In this document: piece by piece, positions 20,391 to 29,309 of the stretch
Layout: each line of letters starts with the position of its first letter
How positions within the stretch are numbered: position 1 is the first letter of the stretch
Assembly (NCBI RefSeq): GCF_026001925.1
Contig: NZ_AP021869.1
Coordinates: 930,001-994,000, forward strand
Direction: 5' to 3'
Length of the DNA stretch: 64,000 nt
Source: Vibrio gangliei
GTDB taxonomy: Bacteria; Pseudomonadota; Gammaproteobacteria; Enterobacterales; Vibrionaceae
Program-made: the position numbers and the translations under genes
The notes under the pieces: generated by a model
Database searches by the model: none
What the model was told of the DNA's origin: nothing
Seen by the model: only the letters and a program-made list of their open reading frames with translations

Positions 20391-20417
20391 GCTGCAGCTT
20401 CAAGTACGAAGGGTATA
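20391..20417. repeat. Short repeat related to the minC-minD spacer
   Basis: The part around CAAGTACGAAGGGTATA recurs, reversed and with one base missing, at 1417-1433 between minC and minD. From memory, closely similar sequence forms one arm of a common Vibrio intergenic hairpin repeat. Only one arm is visible here. Confidence 0.5.
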
Positions 20418-20434
20418 GCGTGATACACAGCACA

Positions 20435-20462
20435 TGTAACGCAATTGTTACAATGATGTTAC
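20435..20462 (+). promoter_or_regulatory. Candidate OmpR-family binding site before gtsA
   Basis: Three direct hexamers TGTAAC (20435), TGTTAC (20446) and TGTTAC (20457) repeat with an exact 11-bp period, one helical turn apart. This is the geometry bound by OmpR/PhoB-type regulators. A possible -10, TATAGT (20495-20500), lies downstream without a good -35, which fits an activator-dependent promoter. Confidence 0.55.
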
Positions 20463-20596
20463 CTTTTGTCGCGATATTCGCATTTAACCCCATCTATAGT
20501 AGACCCTAGCTAACTCATATTAAGTGATAACAATGCGTGAACGACGCGCAGAATGGGCTAGCCTGTAAATCCAATAACTGATCAATAACATGGACG

Positions 20597-21853
20597 ATGA
20601 CAATGAAAACAATGAACAAAAGTCTTCTGACCCTTGCTTTACTTTCTGCATCACAACTGTCTCAAGCGGGGGAAGTCGAAGTGCTTCACTGGTGGACATC
20701 TGGTGGTGAAGCGAAATCCGTCGCGGTTCTAAAAGACATGATGGAAAAACAGGGGCACACCTGGAAAGATTTCGCGGTTGCCGGGGGCGGCGGTGAAAGT
20801 GCCATGACGGTTCTAAAAACTCGTGCCGTTTCAGGTAACCCACCAGCGGCTGCACAAATCAAAGGCCATAATATTCAAGAGTGGGCAGATCTTGGTTTCT
20901 TGACTAACTTGGATAAGGTAGCCAAAGAAGGCAATTGGGACGGCATTTTACCTAAAGTGGTGGCGGATACCGCTAAATATCAAGGCCATTATGTCGCCGT
21001 TCCGGTTAACGTCCACCGTGTAAACTGGCTGTGGGCTAACAAAGCGGTGATGGACAAAGAGGGCTTGAGCGTACCCAAAACTTGGGACGAATTCTTCAAA
21101 GCCGGTGATAAGCTTAAAGCTGATGGCATCATTCCTCTTGCTCACGGTGGACAACCATGGCAAGACGCAACCTTATTTGAAGCGATTGCTTTAGAAAAAT
21201 TGGGTAATGAGGATTACGTGAAAGCCTTTGTCGACCTTGACCAAGATGTGTTATCGGGTGACAAGATGGTTGATGCGTTCACCACCTTCAAAAAAGTACA
21301 TGATTACATTGATAGCAACGCCCCAGGTCGTGACTGGAACGTAGCAACCTCAATGGTGATCAGTGGTAAAGCCGCAATGCAAGTCATGGGCGACTGGGCG
21401 AAAGGGGAATTTACGGCGGCCAATAAGATGGCGGGCACGGATTACACTTGTTCACCAACGCCAGGCACTGACGACTCATTTACTTTTAACGTAGACAGCT
21501 TTGCCTTCTTCCAAATAAAAGATAAAGACAACCAAAAAGCGCAGCAAGATCTAGCTAAGACCATTTTGTCGAAAGACTTCCAACAAGTGTTTAACTTAAA
21601 TAAAGGTTCGATTCCCGTCCGTACTGATATGGACATGTCGAAGTTTGATAAGTGTGCTCTTGATTCCATGGATGCCTTTAAAGCCACAGCCAAAACGGGC
21701 GGTTTAGTCCCAAGTATGGCGCACGGTATGTCGACCACTAGCTATGTTCAAGGTGCGATGTATGACGTGATCACGAATTTCTTTAACGATCCAAGCGCTG
21801 ACCCGAAAGCAGCAGCTGAGAAGTTAGCGAAAGCGGTGAAAGCGGCTGAATAA
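20597..21853 (+). CDS. gtsA: Glucose-type ABC transporter substrate-binding protein
   Basis: A 418-residue periplasmic solute-binding protein (family 1, carbohydrate uptake type 1) with a signal peptide cleaved after [55 protein letters not shown] and [13 protein letters not shown] match the GtsA family for glucose and mannose in Pseudomonas block by block. It delivers sugar to the GtsBC channel. It follows a two-component pair, as in Pseudomonas. Two strong hairpins separate it from gtsB, probably giving excess binding protein. The start has only a weak ribosome-binding site, and ATG 20603 is an alternative. Confidence 0.9.
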   Translation: MTMKTMNKSLLTLALLSASQLSQAGEVEVLHWWTSGGEAKSVAVLKDMMEKQGHTWKDFAVAGGGGESAMTVLKTRAVSGNPPAAAQIKGHNIQEWADLGFLTNLDKVAKEGNWDGILPKVVADTAKYQGHYVAVPVNVHRVNWLWANKAVMDKEGLSVPKTWDEFFKAGDKLKADGIIPLAHGGQPWQDATLFEAIALEKLGNEDYVKAFVDLDQDVLSGDKMVDAFTTFKKVHDYIDSNAPGRDWNVATSMVISGKAAMQVMGDWAKGEFTAANKMAGTDYTCSPTPGTDDSFTFNVDSFAFFQIKDKDNQKAQQDLAKTILSKDFQQVFNLNKGSIPVRTDMDMSKFDKCALDSMDAFKATAKTGGLVPSMAHGMSTTSYVQGAMYDVITNFFNDPSADPKAAAEKLAKAVKAAE

Positions 21854-21859
21854 CCTTCC

Positions 21860-21930
21860 TTCGTTTTAAAACCTACGGTTTAACAAAACGAAATAAACCT
21901 AATTAGACTGCGCCAAATTGTGCGCAGTCT
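21860..21930 (+). other. Two consecutive hairpins between gtsA and gtsB
   Basis: The first stem has TTCGTTTT (21860-21867) against AAAACGAA (21885-21892) with more inner pairs. The second has nine-base perfect arms AGACTGCGC (21905-21913) and GCGCAGTCT (21922-21930). There is only a poor U-tract, so they probably stabilise the gtsA mRNA 3' end or cause partial termination. Confidence 0.7.
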
Positions 21931-21999
21931 AGATTTCTTCGACCTAAAATCCACAGACAAAGCGTCTGTTAGGTATAGATGTAAATAAAAGGATCGGTT

Positions 22000-22944
22000 A
22001 TGGACAACGCTTTCGATTCCCATAAAAAAGCGGCCAATATGCCGCAAAGACGAGCTGCACCTAAGCCAAAGCTCGGTGACAGACTGCAACATATTCTTCC
22101 CAAAATCGTATTAGCACCAACACTGCTTATCACCGTGGTGTGCATTTACGGTTACATTATTTGGACGGGTGCTTTATCGCTCACTAATTCACGCTTCCTA
22201 CCTCGCTTTAATTTCACCGGCTTCGGTCAATATGAAAAGCTGATGGAAAACGACCGCTGGATAACGTCAATCACCAATCTTGGCATTTTCGGTTTGTTGT
22301 TTCTGCTGATCGTCATTGTGCTTGGCGTTGGGTTGGCCATTTTACTTGACCAAAATATTCGTAATGAAGGGGGGATCCGCAGTATTTATCTCTACCCAAT
22401 GGCTTTGTCATTTATTGTTACCGGTACTGCATGGAAATGGATTTTAAACCCGGGTCTTGGCATTGAAAAAATGGTGCACGACTGGGGCTTCACTAACTTC
22501 AAATTTGATTGGCTAGTTGACTCCGACATGGTGGTGTACACCTTAGTGATTGCAGCGGTGTGGCAATCTTCTGGCTTTGTGATGGCGATGTTTTTGGCCG
22601 GTCTGCGGGGTATTGACTCTTCCATTATAAAAGCGGCGCAAATTGATGGCGCGAGCTTGCCGCGTATCTACTGGAGCATCGTCTTGCCATGTTTGCGTCC
22701 GGTCTTTTTCAGCGCCGTCATCATTACTTCTCACATCGCAATTAAGAGCTTCGATTTGGTCACGGCATTAACCGCGGGTGGCCCAGGTTATTCTTCTGAT
22801 TTACCTGCGCTATTCATGTATGCCTACTCATTTACTCGTGGTGAAACAGCGCTTGGTTCGGCCAGTGCCATGATGATGTTGGCCGGTATTCTCGCCATTT
22901 TGGTGCCGTACCTTTATTCAGAATTAAGGGAGAAAAAATCATGA
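22000..22944 (+). CDS. gtsB: Glucose-type ABC transporter permease
   Basis: A 314-residue inner-membrane permease of the MalF/UgpA type with six predicted membrane helices. Its cytoplasmic EAA loop, KAAQIDGASLPRIYWSIVLPCLRP, contacts the ATPase. About 35 mostly polar, basic residues precede TM1. AAAGGA lies 8 bases before the start. Its stop overlaps the start of the next permease gene (ATGA), which indicates translational coupling. It forms the channel with GtsC for the sugar bound by GtsA. Confidence 0.92.
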   Translation: MDNAFDSHKKAANMPQRRAAPKPKLGDRLQHILPKIVLAPTLLITVVCIYGYIIWTGALSLTNSRFLPRFNFTGFGQYEKLMENDRWITSITNLGIFGLLFLLIVIVLGVGLAILLDQNIRNEGGIRSIYLYPMALSFIVTGTAWKWILNPGLGIEKMVHDWGFTNFKFDWLVDSDMVVYTLVIAAVWQSSGFVMAMFLAGLRGIDSSIIKAAQIDGASLPRIYWSIVLPCLRPVFFSAVIITSHIAIKSFDLVTALTAGGPGYSSDLPALFMYAYSFTRGETALGSASAMMMLAGILAILVPYLYSELREKKS

Positions 22945-23825
22945 TGGCCTCGCAAAGCAAACAACCGTATTTCAATTCAAAACGTGTCGGACGAATTGCC
23001 ATCTACAGCATTTTGATTTTTTTCTGTGTGCTGTATTTGATGCCACTGTTTGTCATGGTGATCACCTCATTTAAAAGTTTAGCTGATATTCGCACCGGAA
23101 ACTTAATGTCATTGCCAACTGAATGGGTGCTCGACGCGTGGCATAAAGCATGGGCGACATCCTGTACTGGGGTGAAATGTGAAGGGATAAAAAGCTACTT
23201 TTGGAATTCCTTTCAAATGGTGATCCCTGCGGTGGCCATTTCCACACTGATGGGCGCATTTAATGGTTATGTGATCAGTAAATGGCAATTTAGAGGCTCA
23301 AACCTGTTATTTAGCTTATTGCTATTTGGTTGCTTCATTCCATTTCAAGTGGTGTTACTTCCTATGGCATCGACATTAGGCTTCTTTGGTTTAGCCAATA
23401 CCACGCCTGGGTTAGTGTTTGTGCATGTGGTGTATGGCCTGGCCTTTACCACCTTGTTCTTCCGCAATTTCTATGTGGGCGTACCGGATGAATTAGTTAA
23501 AGCCGCCAAACTCGATGGTGCCGGTTTCTTTACCATTTTCTTCCGTATCATGCTGCCACTTTCAACTCCGATCATCATGGTGACGGTGATTTGGCAATTT
23601 ACCTCGATCTGGAATGATTTCTTGTTCGGTGTGGTGTATTCCGGCTCAGAAACTCAACCGATCACGGTCGCGCTCAATAACCTAGTGAATACCAGTACAG
23701 GGGTAAAAGAATATAACGTGGACATGGCAGCCGCGATTATTGCTGCATTGCCAACCTTGGTGGTGTATGTGGTAGCAGGGAAATATTTTGTTAGGGGGCT
23801 AACCGCAGGATCAGTCAAAGGATAG
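22941..23825 (+). CDS. gtsC: Glucose-type ABC transporter permease
   Basis: A 294-residue permease of the MalG type with six membrane helices. The EAA motif is KAAKLDGAGFFTIFFRIMLPLSTP. It follows gtsB with a 4-bp overlap, and the ATPase gene follows after about 50 bp. A cysteine-containing loop between TM1 and TM2 (SCTGVKCEG) is unusual for a cytoplasm- or periplasm-facing loop and could form a disulfide if periplasmic. It pairs with GtsB. Confidence 0.92.
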   Translation: MMASQSKQPYFNSKRVGRIAIYSILIFFCVLYLMPLFVMVITSFKSLADIRTGNLMSLPTEWVLDAWHKAWATSCTGVKCEGIKSYFWNSFQMVIPAVAISTLMGAFNGYVISKWQFRGSNLLFSLLLFGCFIPFQVVLLPMASTLGFFGLANTTPGLVFVHVVYGLAFTTLFFRNFYVGVPDELVKAAKLDGAGFFTIFFRIMLPLSTPIIMVTVIWQFTSIWNDFLFGVVYSGSETQPITVALNNLVNTSTGVKEYNVDMAAAIIAALPTLVVYVVAGKYFVRGLTAGSVKG

Positions 23826-23878
23826 TGGGAACACAAAGTCTCAAACAACGCCAATTTAGCTTAAAAGGAAAATTAATA

Positions 23879-24985
23879 ATGGCTGCTTTAGAACTAAACC
23901 AAATTCGTAAAACGTATCGTGGGGCTGAAAACGAAACGTTAAAGGGCATTAATATTCAAATTGAATCAGGCGAGTTTCTGATCTTAGTTGGCCCATCAGG
24001 TTGTGGTAAATCCACGTTAATGAATGCCATTGCAGGGTTAGAGTCGATTTCATCTGGTGAGATCGTAATTGACGGGGTCGATGTGTCGAATGTCGAACCG
24101 AAAGATCGTGATATCGCGATGGTATTTCAATCTTATGCGCTGTACCCAAACATGACGGTGCGAGGCAATATTGCATTCGGCTTGAAAATTCGCAAAATGC
24201 CACAAGTGAAAATTGATGCAGAAGTGAAACGCGTCGCTGAAATGCTGCAAATTGATCACTTGCTCGATCGCAAACCAGCGCAACTTTCAGGCGGGCAACG
24301 TCAACGGGTGGCAATGGGACGCGCGTTGGCTCGTCAGCCTAAATTGTATTTGTTTGATGAACCGTTATCGAATTTAGATGCCAAACTACGCGTTGAAATG
24401 CGCACCCAAATCAAGCGCTTACACCAGCAACTCAATACCACGATTGTGTACGTGACTCATGACCAAATTGAAGCCATGACACTCGCCGATCGCATTGCGG
24501 TGATGAAAGACGGTGAGTTGCAGCAATTAGGCACACCGAAAGAAATCTACAATCAGCCCAACAATATGTTTGTTGCTGGATTTATGGGTTCACCGTCGAT
24601 GAATTTTATCAAAGCACGAGTGGATTTGGATGAGCAAGATAATCCTTTAGCTGAAATTTGGACAGCGGATGGTCAGGCTCACAAAATCAACTTACCCGAT
24701 CGTTTGCGTAAATTTGACGGTGAAACCATTATCATCGGTTTACGTCCGGAATACATTACAGAGCTGCCAAGTGATGAAGATCGGACCTTCACTAAAATCC
24801 CAATGACCATCGATGTCTTGGAACCGACTGGGCCCGATACCATCGCCATCGTGGAGATTAACCAAGAGCATGTTGCGTGCCGATTGTCTGCCGAGTTTGA
24901 TGGCAAAGTCGGGGACAGCGTGCCTTTGTATTTTGATTTATCCAATGCCGTCTTTTTTGATGTTCGAACGGAAATGCGAATATAG
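23879..24985 (+). CDS. gtsD: Sugar ABC transporter ATP-binding protein (MalK/UgpC type)
   Basis: A 368-residue ATPase. Walker A is GPSGCGKST, the signature LSGGQRQRVAMGRAL, Walker B LYLFDEPLSNLDAKLR, and the switch His is in VTHDQ. A C-terminal regulatory TOBE-type domain (about 240-368) follows. I start at MAALELNQIRKTY, with AAGGA 9 bases upstream; the frame runs 18 codons further without family similarity. It energises GtsBC. Related MalK-type ATPases can be shared between transporters, so it may also serve other sugars. Confidence 0.93.
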   Translation: MAALELNQIRKTYRGAENETLKGINIQIESGEFLILVGPSGCGKSTLMNAIAGLESISSGEIVIDGVDVSNVEPKDRDIAMVFQSYALYPNMTVRGNIAFGLKIRKMPQVKIDAEVKRVAEMLQIDHLLDRKPAQLSGGQRQRVAMGRALARQPKLYLFDEPLSNLDAKLRVEMRTQIKRLHQQLNTTIVYVTHDQIEAMTLADRIAVMKDGELQQLGTPKEIYNQPNNMFVAGFMGSPSMNFIKARVDLDEQDNPLAEIWTADGQAHKINLPDRLRKFDGETIIIGLRPEYITELPSDEDRTFTKIPMTIDVLEPTGPDTIAIVEINQEHVACRLSAEFDGKVGDSVPLYFDLSNAVFFDVRTEMRI

Positions 24986-25517
24986 CCAAGTAAAATGCCA
25001 CAGAGAGAGAATGTGAAGCAGAATGAAAACTGCAATCATTAAGTAAACTGCAGGATTTTTAGCCGATCAGTGTGAATTTTGCCTCTAATAAGCAAAAAAA
25101 GAGGTAAATGACATCGGTCGGCCTTGAAATAAAATTGCTCATCCCCATAACTGAAACGTGATCATTCTCCGCTCTAGATAAAAAAGCGGAAAATGAGCGC
25201 ATGAGAATTTAGGACTTGACTCGACAGGCTCAACGCATGCCGCTAGAATGGCGCGTCTGAATTTTATCCTGAGACTAATAGGGGAAGTCTTTTTCTTTGT
25301 TTTTCACTATCGATTCTCTTTAGTAAAAATGAAGAAGGTTTCACTCATTAGTTCAATCATCGCATCAACAGCTTTTGGCTGAGTACGTTGATTGATGCTC
25401 ATAATTTTTATGTGTCCATTTGGATGCAACACAAGGAATGAGGCTGGTCGTTTTACTTAGCGTAAAGACTAGCTCATACGCTCATACTTACTGAGCCAGT
25501 TTTGAGGTTTATAAATA
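24986..25517. other. Long intergenic region between gtsD and tig
   Basis: No gene was found in these 532 bp. There are two weak stem-loops (near 25082-25104, and 25164-25195 with CCGCT/AGCGG arms) but no U-tract terminator. A good sigma-70 promoter for tig lies at 25221-25249, leaving a leader of about 260 nt before the tig start. I saw no known riboswitch motif in the leader. Confidence 0.6.
25221..25249 (+). promoter_or_regulatory. Predicted tig promoter
   Basis: TCGACA (25221-25226) and TAGAAT (25244-25249) are separated by 17 bp. Each matches the sigma-70 consensus at five of six positions. Confidence 0.6.
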
Positions 25518-26822
25518 ATGCAAGCTACTGTTGAAAATCTAGAAGGCCTAGAGCGCCGTCTTACTATTACTGTTCCTGCTGCTAACATCGAAGATGCAGT
25601 AACAGCTGAATTGCGCAACATCGCGAAAAACCGTCGTTTCGATGGTTTCCGTAAAGGTAAAGTACCAATGAAGATGGTTGCTCAAATGTACGGCAAAGCA
25701 GTACGTCAAGACGTGATGGGTGAAGTGATGCAACGCCACTTCATCGAAAACATCGTTAAAGAAAAAATCAACCCAGCAGGCGCTCCAACGTTTGCTCCAG
25801 TTGAAAACGAAGCTGGTAAAGATCTTGTTTTCACTGCAACTTTTGAAGTTTACCCAGAAGTTGAGCTAAAAGGTCTTGAAAACATTACTGTTGAAAAACC
25901 AGCAGTAGAAGTAAAAGATGAAGACGTAGCTGAAATGCTAGAAACACTTCGTAAACAACAGTCTACTTGGGCTGAAGTTGAAGAAGCAGTTGGCGAAGCA
26001 AGCCGTGCAACTATCGATTTCGTTGGCTACATCGACGGTGAAGCATTCGAAGGCGGTAAAGCTGAAGGTTTCCCTCTAGAAATGGGCCAAGGTCGCATGA
26101 TCCCTGGTTTTGAAGATGGAATCCTAGGTAAAAAAGCAGGTGAAGAATTTACTATCGAAGTAAACTTCCCAGAAGATTACCATGCTGAAAACCTAAAAGG
26201 TAAAGCAGCTAAGTTTGAAATCAAACTAAACAAAGTTGAAACTCGTGAGCTTCCTGAGCTAACTGACGAGTTCGTTGCTAAATTCGGCGTAACTGAAGGC
26301 GGCGTTGACGCACTAAAAGTTGAAGTACGTAAAAACATGGAGCGTGAGCTTAAGCAAGCGGTTAAAAACCGTATCAAAGAGCAAGCGATCAATGGTCTTG
26401 TTGAGCAAAACGAGATGGACGTACCTTCTGCACTTATCGATCAAGAAATCGAAGTGCTACGTCAACAAGCTGCACAACGTTTCGGCGGTAACCCAGAAGC
26501 AGCTGCACAACTTCCTCGTGAACTATTCGAAGAGCAAGCTGCTCGTCGCGTAAAAGTGGGCCTACTACTAGGTGAAGTGATCAAGTCTGAAGAGCTAAAA
26601 GCTGATGAAGACCGCGTAAAAGCACTGATCGAAGAAATGGCAACGGCTTACGAAGATCCAGCTGAAGTTATCGCATACTACGAGCAAAACGAGCAAATGA
26701 TGAACAACATCCGCAACGTAGCTCTAGAAGATCAAGCTATTGATGCCATCATCGCTAAAGCTAAAGTTTCTGAAAAAGAAGTAAGCTTCAATGAGTTGAT
26801 GAACCAACAGCAACCTGCTTAA
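25518..26822 (+). CDS. tig: Trigger factor
   Basis: A 434-residue ribosome-associated chaperone and prolyl isomerase. The N-terminal ribosome-binding domain carries the signature [11 protein letters not shown] (GFRxGKxP), which docks on L23. The FKBP-like PPIase domain (about 150-245) includes the [19 protein letters not shown] and [11 protein letters not shown] segments. The rest is the helical C-terminal chaperone cradle. Codon use is strongly biased, as for a highly expressed gene. It heads the conserved tig-clpP-clpX-lon cluster. Confidence 0.97.
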   Translation: MQATVENLEGLERRLTITVPAANIEDAVTAELRNIAKNRRFDGFRKGKVPMKMVAQMYGKAVRQDVMGEVMQRHFIENIVKEKINPAGAPTFAPVENEAGKDLVFTATFEVYPEVELKGLENITVEKPAVEVKDEDVAEMLETLRKQQSTWAEVEEAVGEASRATIDFVGYIDGEAFEGGKAEGFPLEMGQGRMIPGFEDGILGKKAGEEFTIEVNFPEDYHAENLKGKAAKFEIKLNKVETRELPELTDEFVAKFGVTEGGVDALKVEVRKNMERELKQAVKNRIKEQAINGLVEQNEMDVPSALIDQEIEVLRQQAAQRFGGNPEAAAQLPRELFEEQAARRVKVGLLLGEVIKSEELKADEDRVKALIEEMATAYEDPAEVIAYYEQNEQMMNNIRNVALEDQAIDAIIAKAKVSEKEVSFNELMNQQQPA

Positions 26823-26894
26823 TCACTCAAATTTGAAGTGAAATCAGGCTTCGCTGAGCAGAAGATTTGACAGCGTTTTAGATCTTCTGCTAAC

Positions 26895-26950
26895 AATGGC
26901 TCGATATGACCTCTAATTTTTAGGGTAGATCATACGGGCCATTTTATTTT
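26895..26950 (+). terminator. Probable terminator after tig
   Basis: Imperfect 14-base arms around AATGGCTCGATATGA (26895-26909) and TCATACGGGCCATT (26930-26943) are followed by TTATTTTTT. Another hairpin, AGCAGAAGAT/ATCTTCTGCT at 26857-26891, lies just before it. Confidence 0.6.
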
Positions 26951-27081
26951 TTAGCTTACGGATCATTTGTTAAAGAATAAATGGTGTTGGTAAGCGTCTA
27001 GGTTTATGGTTAACTTAACTTGTTTATAATTTTAATAACCAATTCAGGTTTATAAGCCTATCTACTACAGGGAAAGCGAAA

Positions 27082-27708
27082 ATGAGCTACCAAGAAAATA
27101 ATACAATGTCTCCAATTGTTGATGCGCTTGTGCCAATGGTGGTAGAGCAAACTTCTCGCGGTGAGCGTTCTTACGATATTTATTCTCGCCTACTTAAAGA
27201 ACGAATTATCTTTTTAACTGGTCAAGTTGAAGATCACATGGCAAACCTTGTGGTTGCTCAGTTGCTGTTTTTAGAATCAGAAAGCCCAGATAAAGATATC
27301 TTCTTGTATATCAACTCACCAGGCGGTTCTGTAACGGCGGGTATGTCGATCTACGATACAATGCAATTTATTAAACCAAACGTAAGCACAGTATGTATGG
27401 GACAAGCATGTTCTATGGGGGCTTTCTTGCTTGCGGGTGGTGAAAAAGGTAAGCGTTTCTGTTTGCCTAATTCACGTGTGATGATCCACCAACCATTAGG
27501 TGGCTTCCAAGGTCAGGCTTCTGATATTCAAATTCACGCGCAAGAAATCTTAACGATTAAGCAGCGTCTAAATAACTTGCTTGCAGAGCACACTGGCCAA
27601 CCATTAGAAGTGATTGAGCGCGACACTGACCGTGATAACTTCATGTCAGCGCAACAATCGGTTGATTATGGTCTAGTGGACGCGGTATTAGAAAAACGCC
27701 CAGCTTAA
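27082..27708 (+). CDS. clpP: ATP-dependent Clp protease proteolytic subunit ClpP
   Basis: A 208-residue serine peptidase that forms the 14-mer degradation chamber. The catalytic triad is S111 in GQACSMGA, H136 in MIHQPLGG and D185 in DRDNFMSA, with exactly the E. coli preprotein numbering. The first residues are a short propeptide. GGGAAAGCG precedes the start. It works with ClpX, encoded next, and with ClpA, which is not in the window. Substrates include SsrA-tagged and regulatory proteins. Confidence 0.98.
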   Translation: MSYQENNTMSPIVDALVPMVVEQTSRGERSYDIYSRLLKERIIFLTGQVEDHMANLVVAQLLFLESESPDKDIFLYINSPGGSVTAGMSIYDTMQFIKPNVSTVCMGQACSMGAFLLAGGEKGKRFCLPNSRVMIHQPLGGFQGQASDIQIHAQEILTIKQRLNNLLAEHTGQPLEVIERDTDRDNFMSAQQSVDYGLVDAVLEKRPA

Positions 27709-27722
27709 TTGAAGGGCAGATT

Positions 27723-27861
27723 TTCTCTTTAATCATGAAAGACAAGGGCAATATGCTAGGTCTTGTCATAGAATAAAGAGAGATTGTTTAGGTGTAACAG
27801 TTTCATTGAGTACAGGGCTTCGCGAAGACGCATAGCACGAGCACATTAGATGAAACTGTTA
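27723..27861 (+). repeat. Two nested inverted repeats between clpP and clpX
   Basis: The first structure (27723-27784) pairs TCTCTTT with AAAGAGA and GACAAG with CTTGTC. The second has perfect 12-base arms at 27795-27806 and 27850-27861, with a smaller palindrome, CTTCGCGAAG (27818-27827), in its loop. There is no U-tract. They may stabilise or process the clpP-clpX mRNA. Confidence 0.65.
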
Positions 27862-27899
27862 TAGACTAACTAAAGAATTAAAGGCTAAGAGGTTAGCGA

Positions 27900-29180
27900 A
27901 TGACAGATAAAAGCAAAGAGGGTGGAAGTACCAAACTTCTGTATTGCTCTTTCTGCGGTAAAAGCCAGCATGAGGTTCGTAAACTGATCGCAGGTCCTTC
28001 CGTTTACGTGTGTGATGAGTGTGTCGATCTTTGTAACGACATCATCCGCGAAGAAGTGAAAGACGTGGTACCGAAGAAAGAATCGGAAGCACTTCCAACA
28101 CCGAAGGAAATTCGTGCGCACCTAGATGATTATGTCATCGGCCAAGATTACGCGAAAAAAGTGCTATCTGTAGCGGTATATAACCACTACAAGCGTTTAC
28201 GCAATGGCGATAAAACCAAAGATGGCGTTGAGTTAGGCAAAAGTAATATATTGCTAATCGGTCCAACCGGTAGTGGTAAAACGCTATTGGCTGAAACCCT
28301 GGCTCGTTTCTTGGATGTGCCATTTACTATGGCGGATGCAACCACATTAACTGAAGCAGGTTATGTCGGTGAAGACGTTGAAAACATCATCCAGAAATTG
28401 CTGCAAAAATGCGATTATGACGTAGCAAAAGCAGAACGCGGTATCGTGTATATCGATGAGATCGATAAGATTTCTCGTAAAGCTGAAAACCCGTCCATCA
28501 CTCGTGATGTATCGGGTGAAGGTGTGCAGCAGGCATTATTGAAATTAGTTGAAGGTACGGTTGCATCGGTTCCACCACAAGGTGGTCGTAAACACCCACA
28601 ACAAGAATTTCTACAAGTCGATACCTCGAAAATCCTATTTATCTGTGGCGGTGCCTTTGCTGGCCTAGATAAAGTGATTGAACAACGTGTTGCTGTCGGT
28701 ACGGGTATTGGTTTTGGTGCGGAAGTACGCAGCAAAGACGAAGCAAAAAGTGCAGGTGAGTTATTCAAGCAAGTTGAGCCAGAAGATTTGGTGAAATATG
28801 GTTTGATCCCTGAATTTATAGGTCGTCTACCTGTTACTACGACACTGACTGAGCTGGATGAAGAAGCATTGATTCAGATCCTTTGTGAGCCAAAGAACGC
28901 ACTGACGAAACAGTATGCTGCCTTGTTTGACTTAGAAGGCGCTGAGCTTGAGTTCCGTGAAGATGCGCTTAAAGCGATCGCGAAAAAAGCCATGGAGCGT
29001 AAAACGGGTGCTCGTGGTCTACGCTCTATCTTAGAGTCTGTGTTACTAGAAACCATGTACGAGTTACCATCGAACAAAGAAGTAACGAAAGTGGTGATTG
29101 ATGAGTCAGTCATTAAAGGTGAATCAGAGCCTTTATTGATTTATCAAAATGCTGAAAACCAGCTCGCAAGTTCAGAATAA
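27900..29180 (+). CDS. clpX: Clp protease ATP-binding subunit ClpX
   Basis: A 426-residue AAA+ unfoldase. The N-terminal zinc-binding domain has C16, C19, C38 and C41 (YCSFCGK, VCDEC). Walker A is GPTGSGKT, Walker B VYIDEIDK and sensor 2 [13 protein letters not shown]-type docking to ClpP is given by the GIGFGAEV loop. Pore-loop residues YVGEDVE are present. It recognises tagged substrates and feeds them to ClpP, encoded 191 bp upstream across a structured spacer. Terminator 29208-29236 follows, so lon has its own promoter. Confidence 0.98.
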   Translation: MTDKSKEGGSTKLLYCSFCGKSQHEVRKLIAGPSVYVCDECVDLCNDIIREEVKDVVPKKESEALPTPKEIRAHLDDYVIGQDYAKKVLSVAVYNHYKRLRNGDKTKDGVELGKSNILLIGPTGSGKTLLAETLARFLDVPFTMADATTLTEAGYVGEDVENIIQKLLQKCDYDVAKAERGIVYIDEIDKISRKAENPSITRDVSGEGVQQALLKLVEGTVASVPPQGGRKHPQQEFLQVDTSKILFICGGAFAGLDKVIEQRVAVGTGIGFGAEVRSKDEAKSAGELFKQVEPEDLVKYGLIPEFIGRLPVTTTLTELDEEALIQILCEPKNALTKQYAALFDLEGAELEFREDALKAIAKKAMERKTGARGLRSILESVLLETMYELPSNKEVTKVVIDESVIKGESEPLLIYQNAENQLASSE

Positions 29181-29207
29181 TTCGATAGAAAACGAAATTA
29201 TGAATAT

Positions 29208-29239
29208 AAAGGAGGCATTTAGCCTCCTTTTTTAATTTT
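29208..29239 (+). terminator. Terminator after clpX
   Basis: Nine-base perfect arms AAAGGAGGC (29208-29216) and GCCTCCTTT (29222-29230), followed by TTTAATTTT. Confidence 0.9.
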
Positions 29240-29243
29240 GTTA

Positions 29244-29270
29244 TTGAATCTAGCAAGATAGCCCCCATAT
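29244..29270 (+). promoter_or_regulatory. Sigma-32 (heat shock) type promoter of lon
   Basis: TTGAAT (29244-29249) and CCCCATAT (29263-29270) are 13 bp apart. This matches the sigma-32 pattern and closely resembles the E. coli lon heat-shock promoter. Confidence 0.75.
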
Positions 29271-29309
29271 ACTTTTCAATGAATGTGCAAACGGAATAGA
29301 GAGAATAAT

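Noticed and set aside
24986..25517. Riboswitch or small RNA in the long tig leader
   Set aside because: The region is long, but I found no known aptamer motif and only weak stems. A promoter and an ordinary long leader explain it.
28415..28768. Long open frame antisense to clpX
   Set aside because: Fully inside a highly conserved gene, with no translation signals and no recognisable product.
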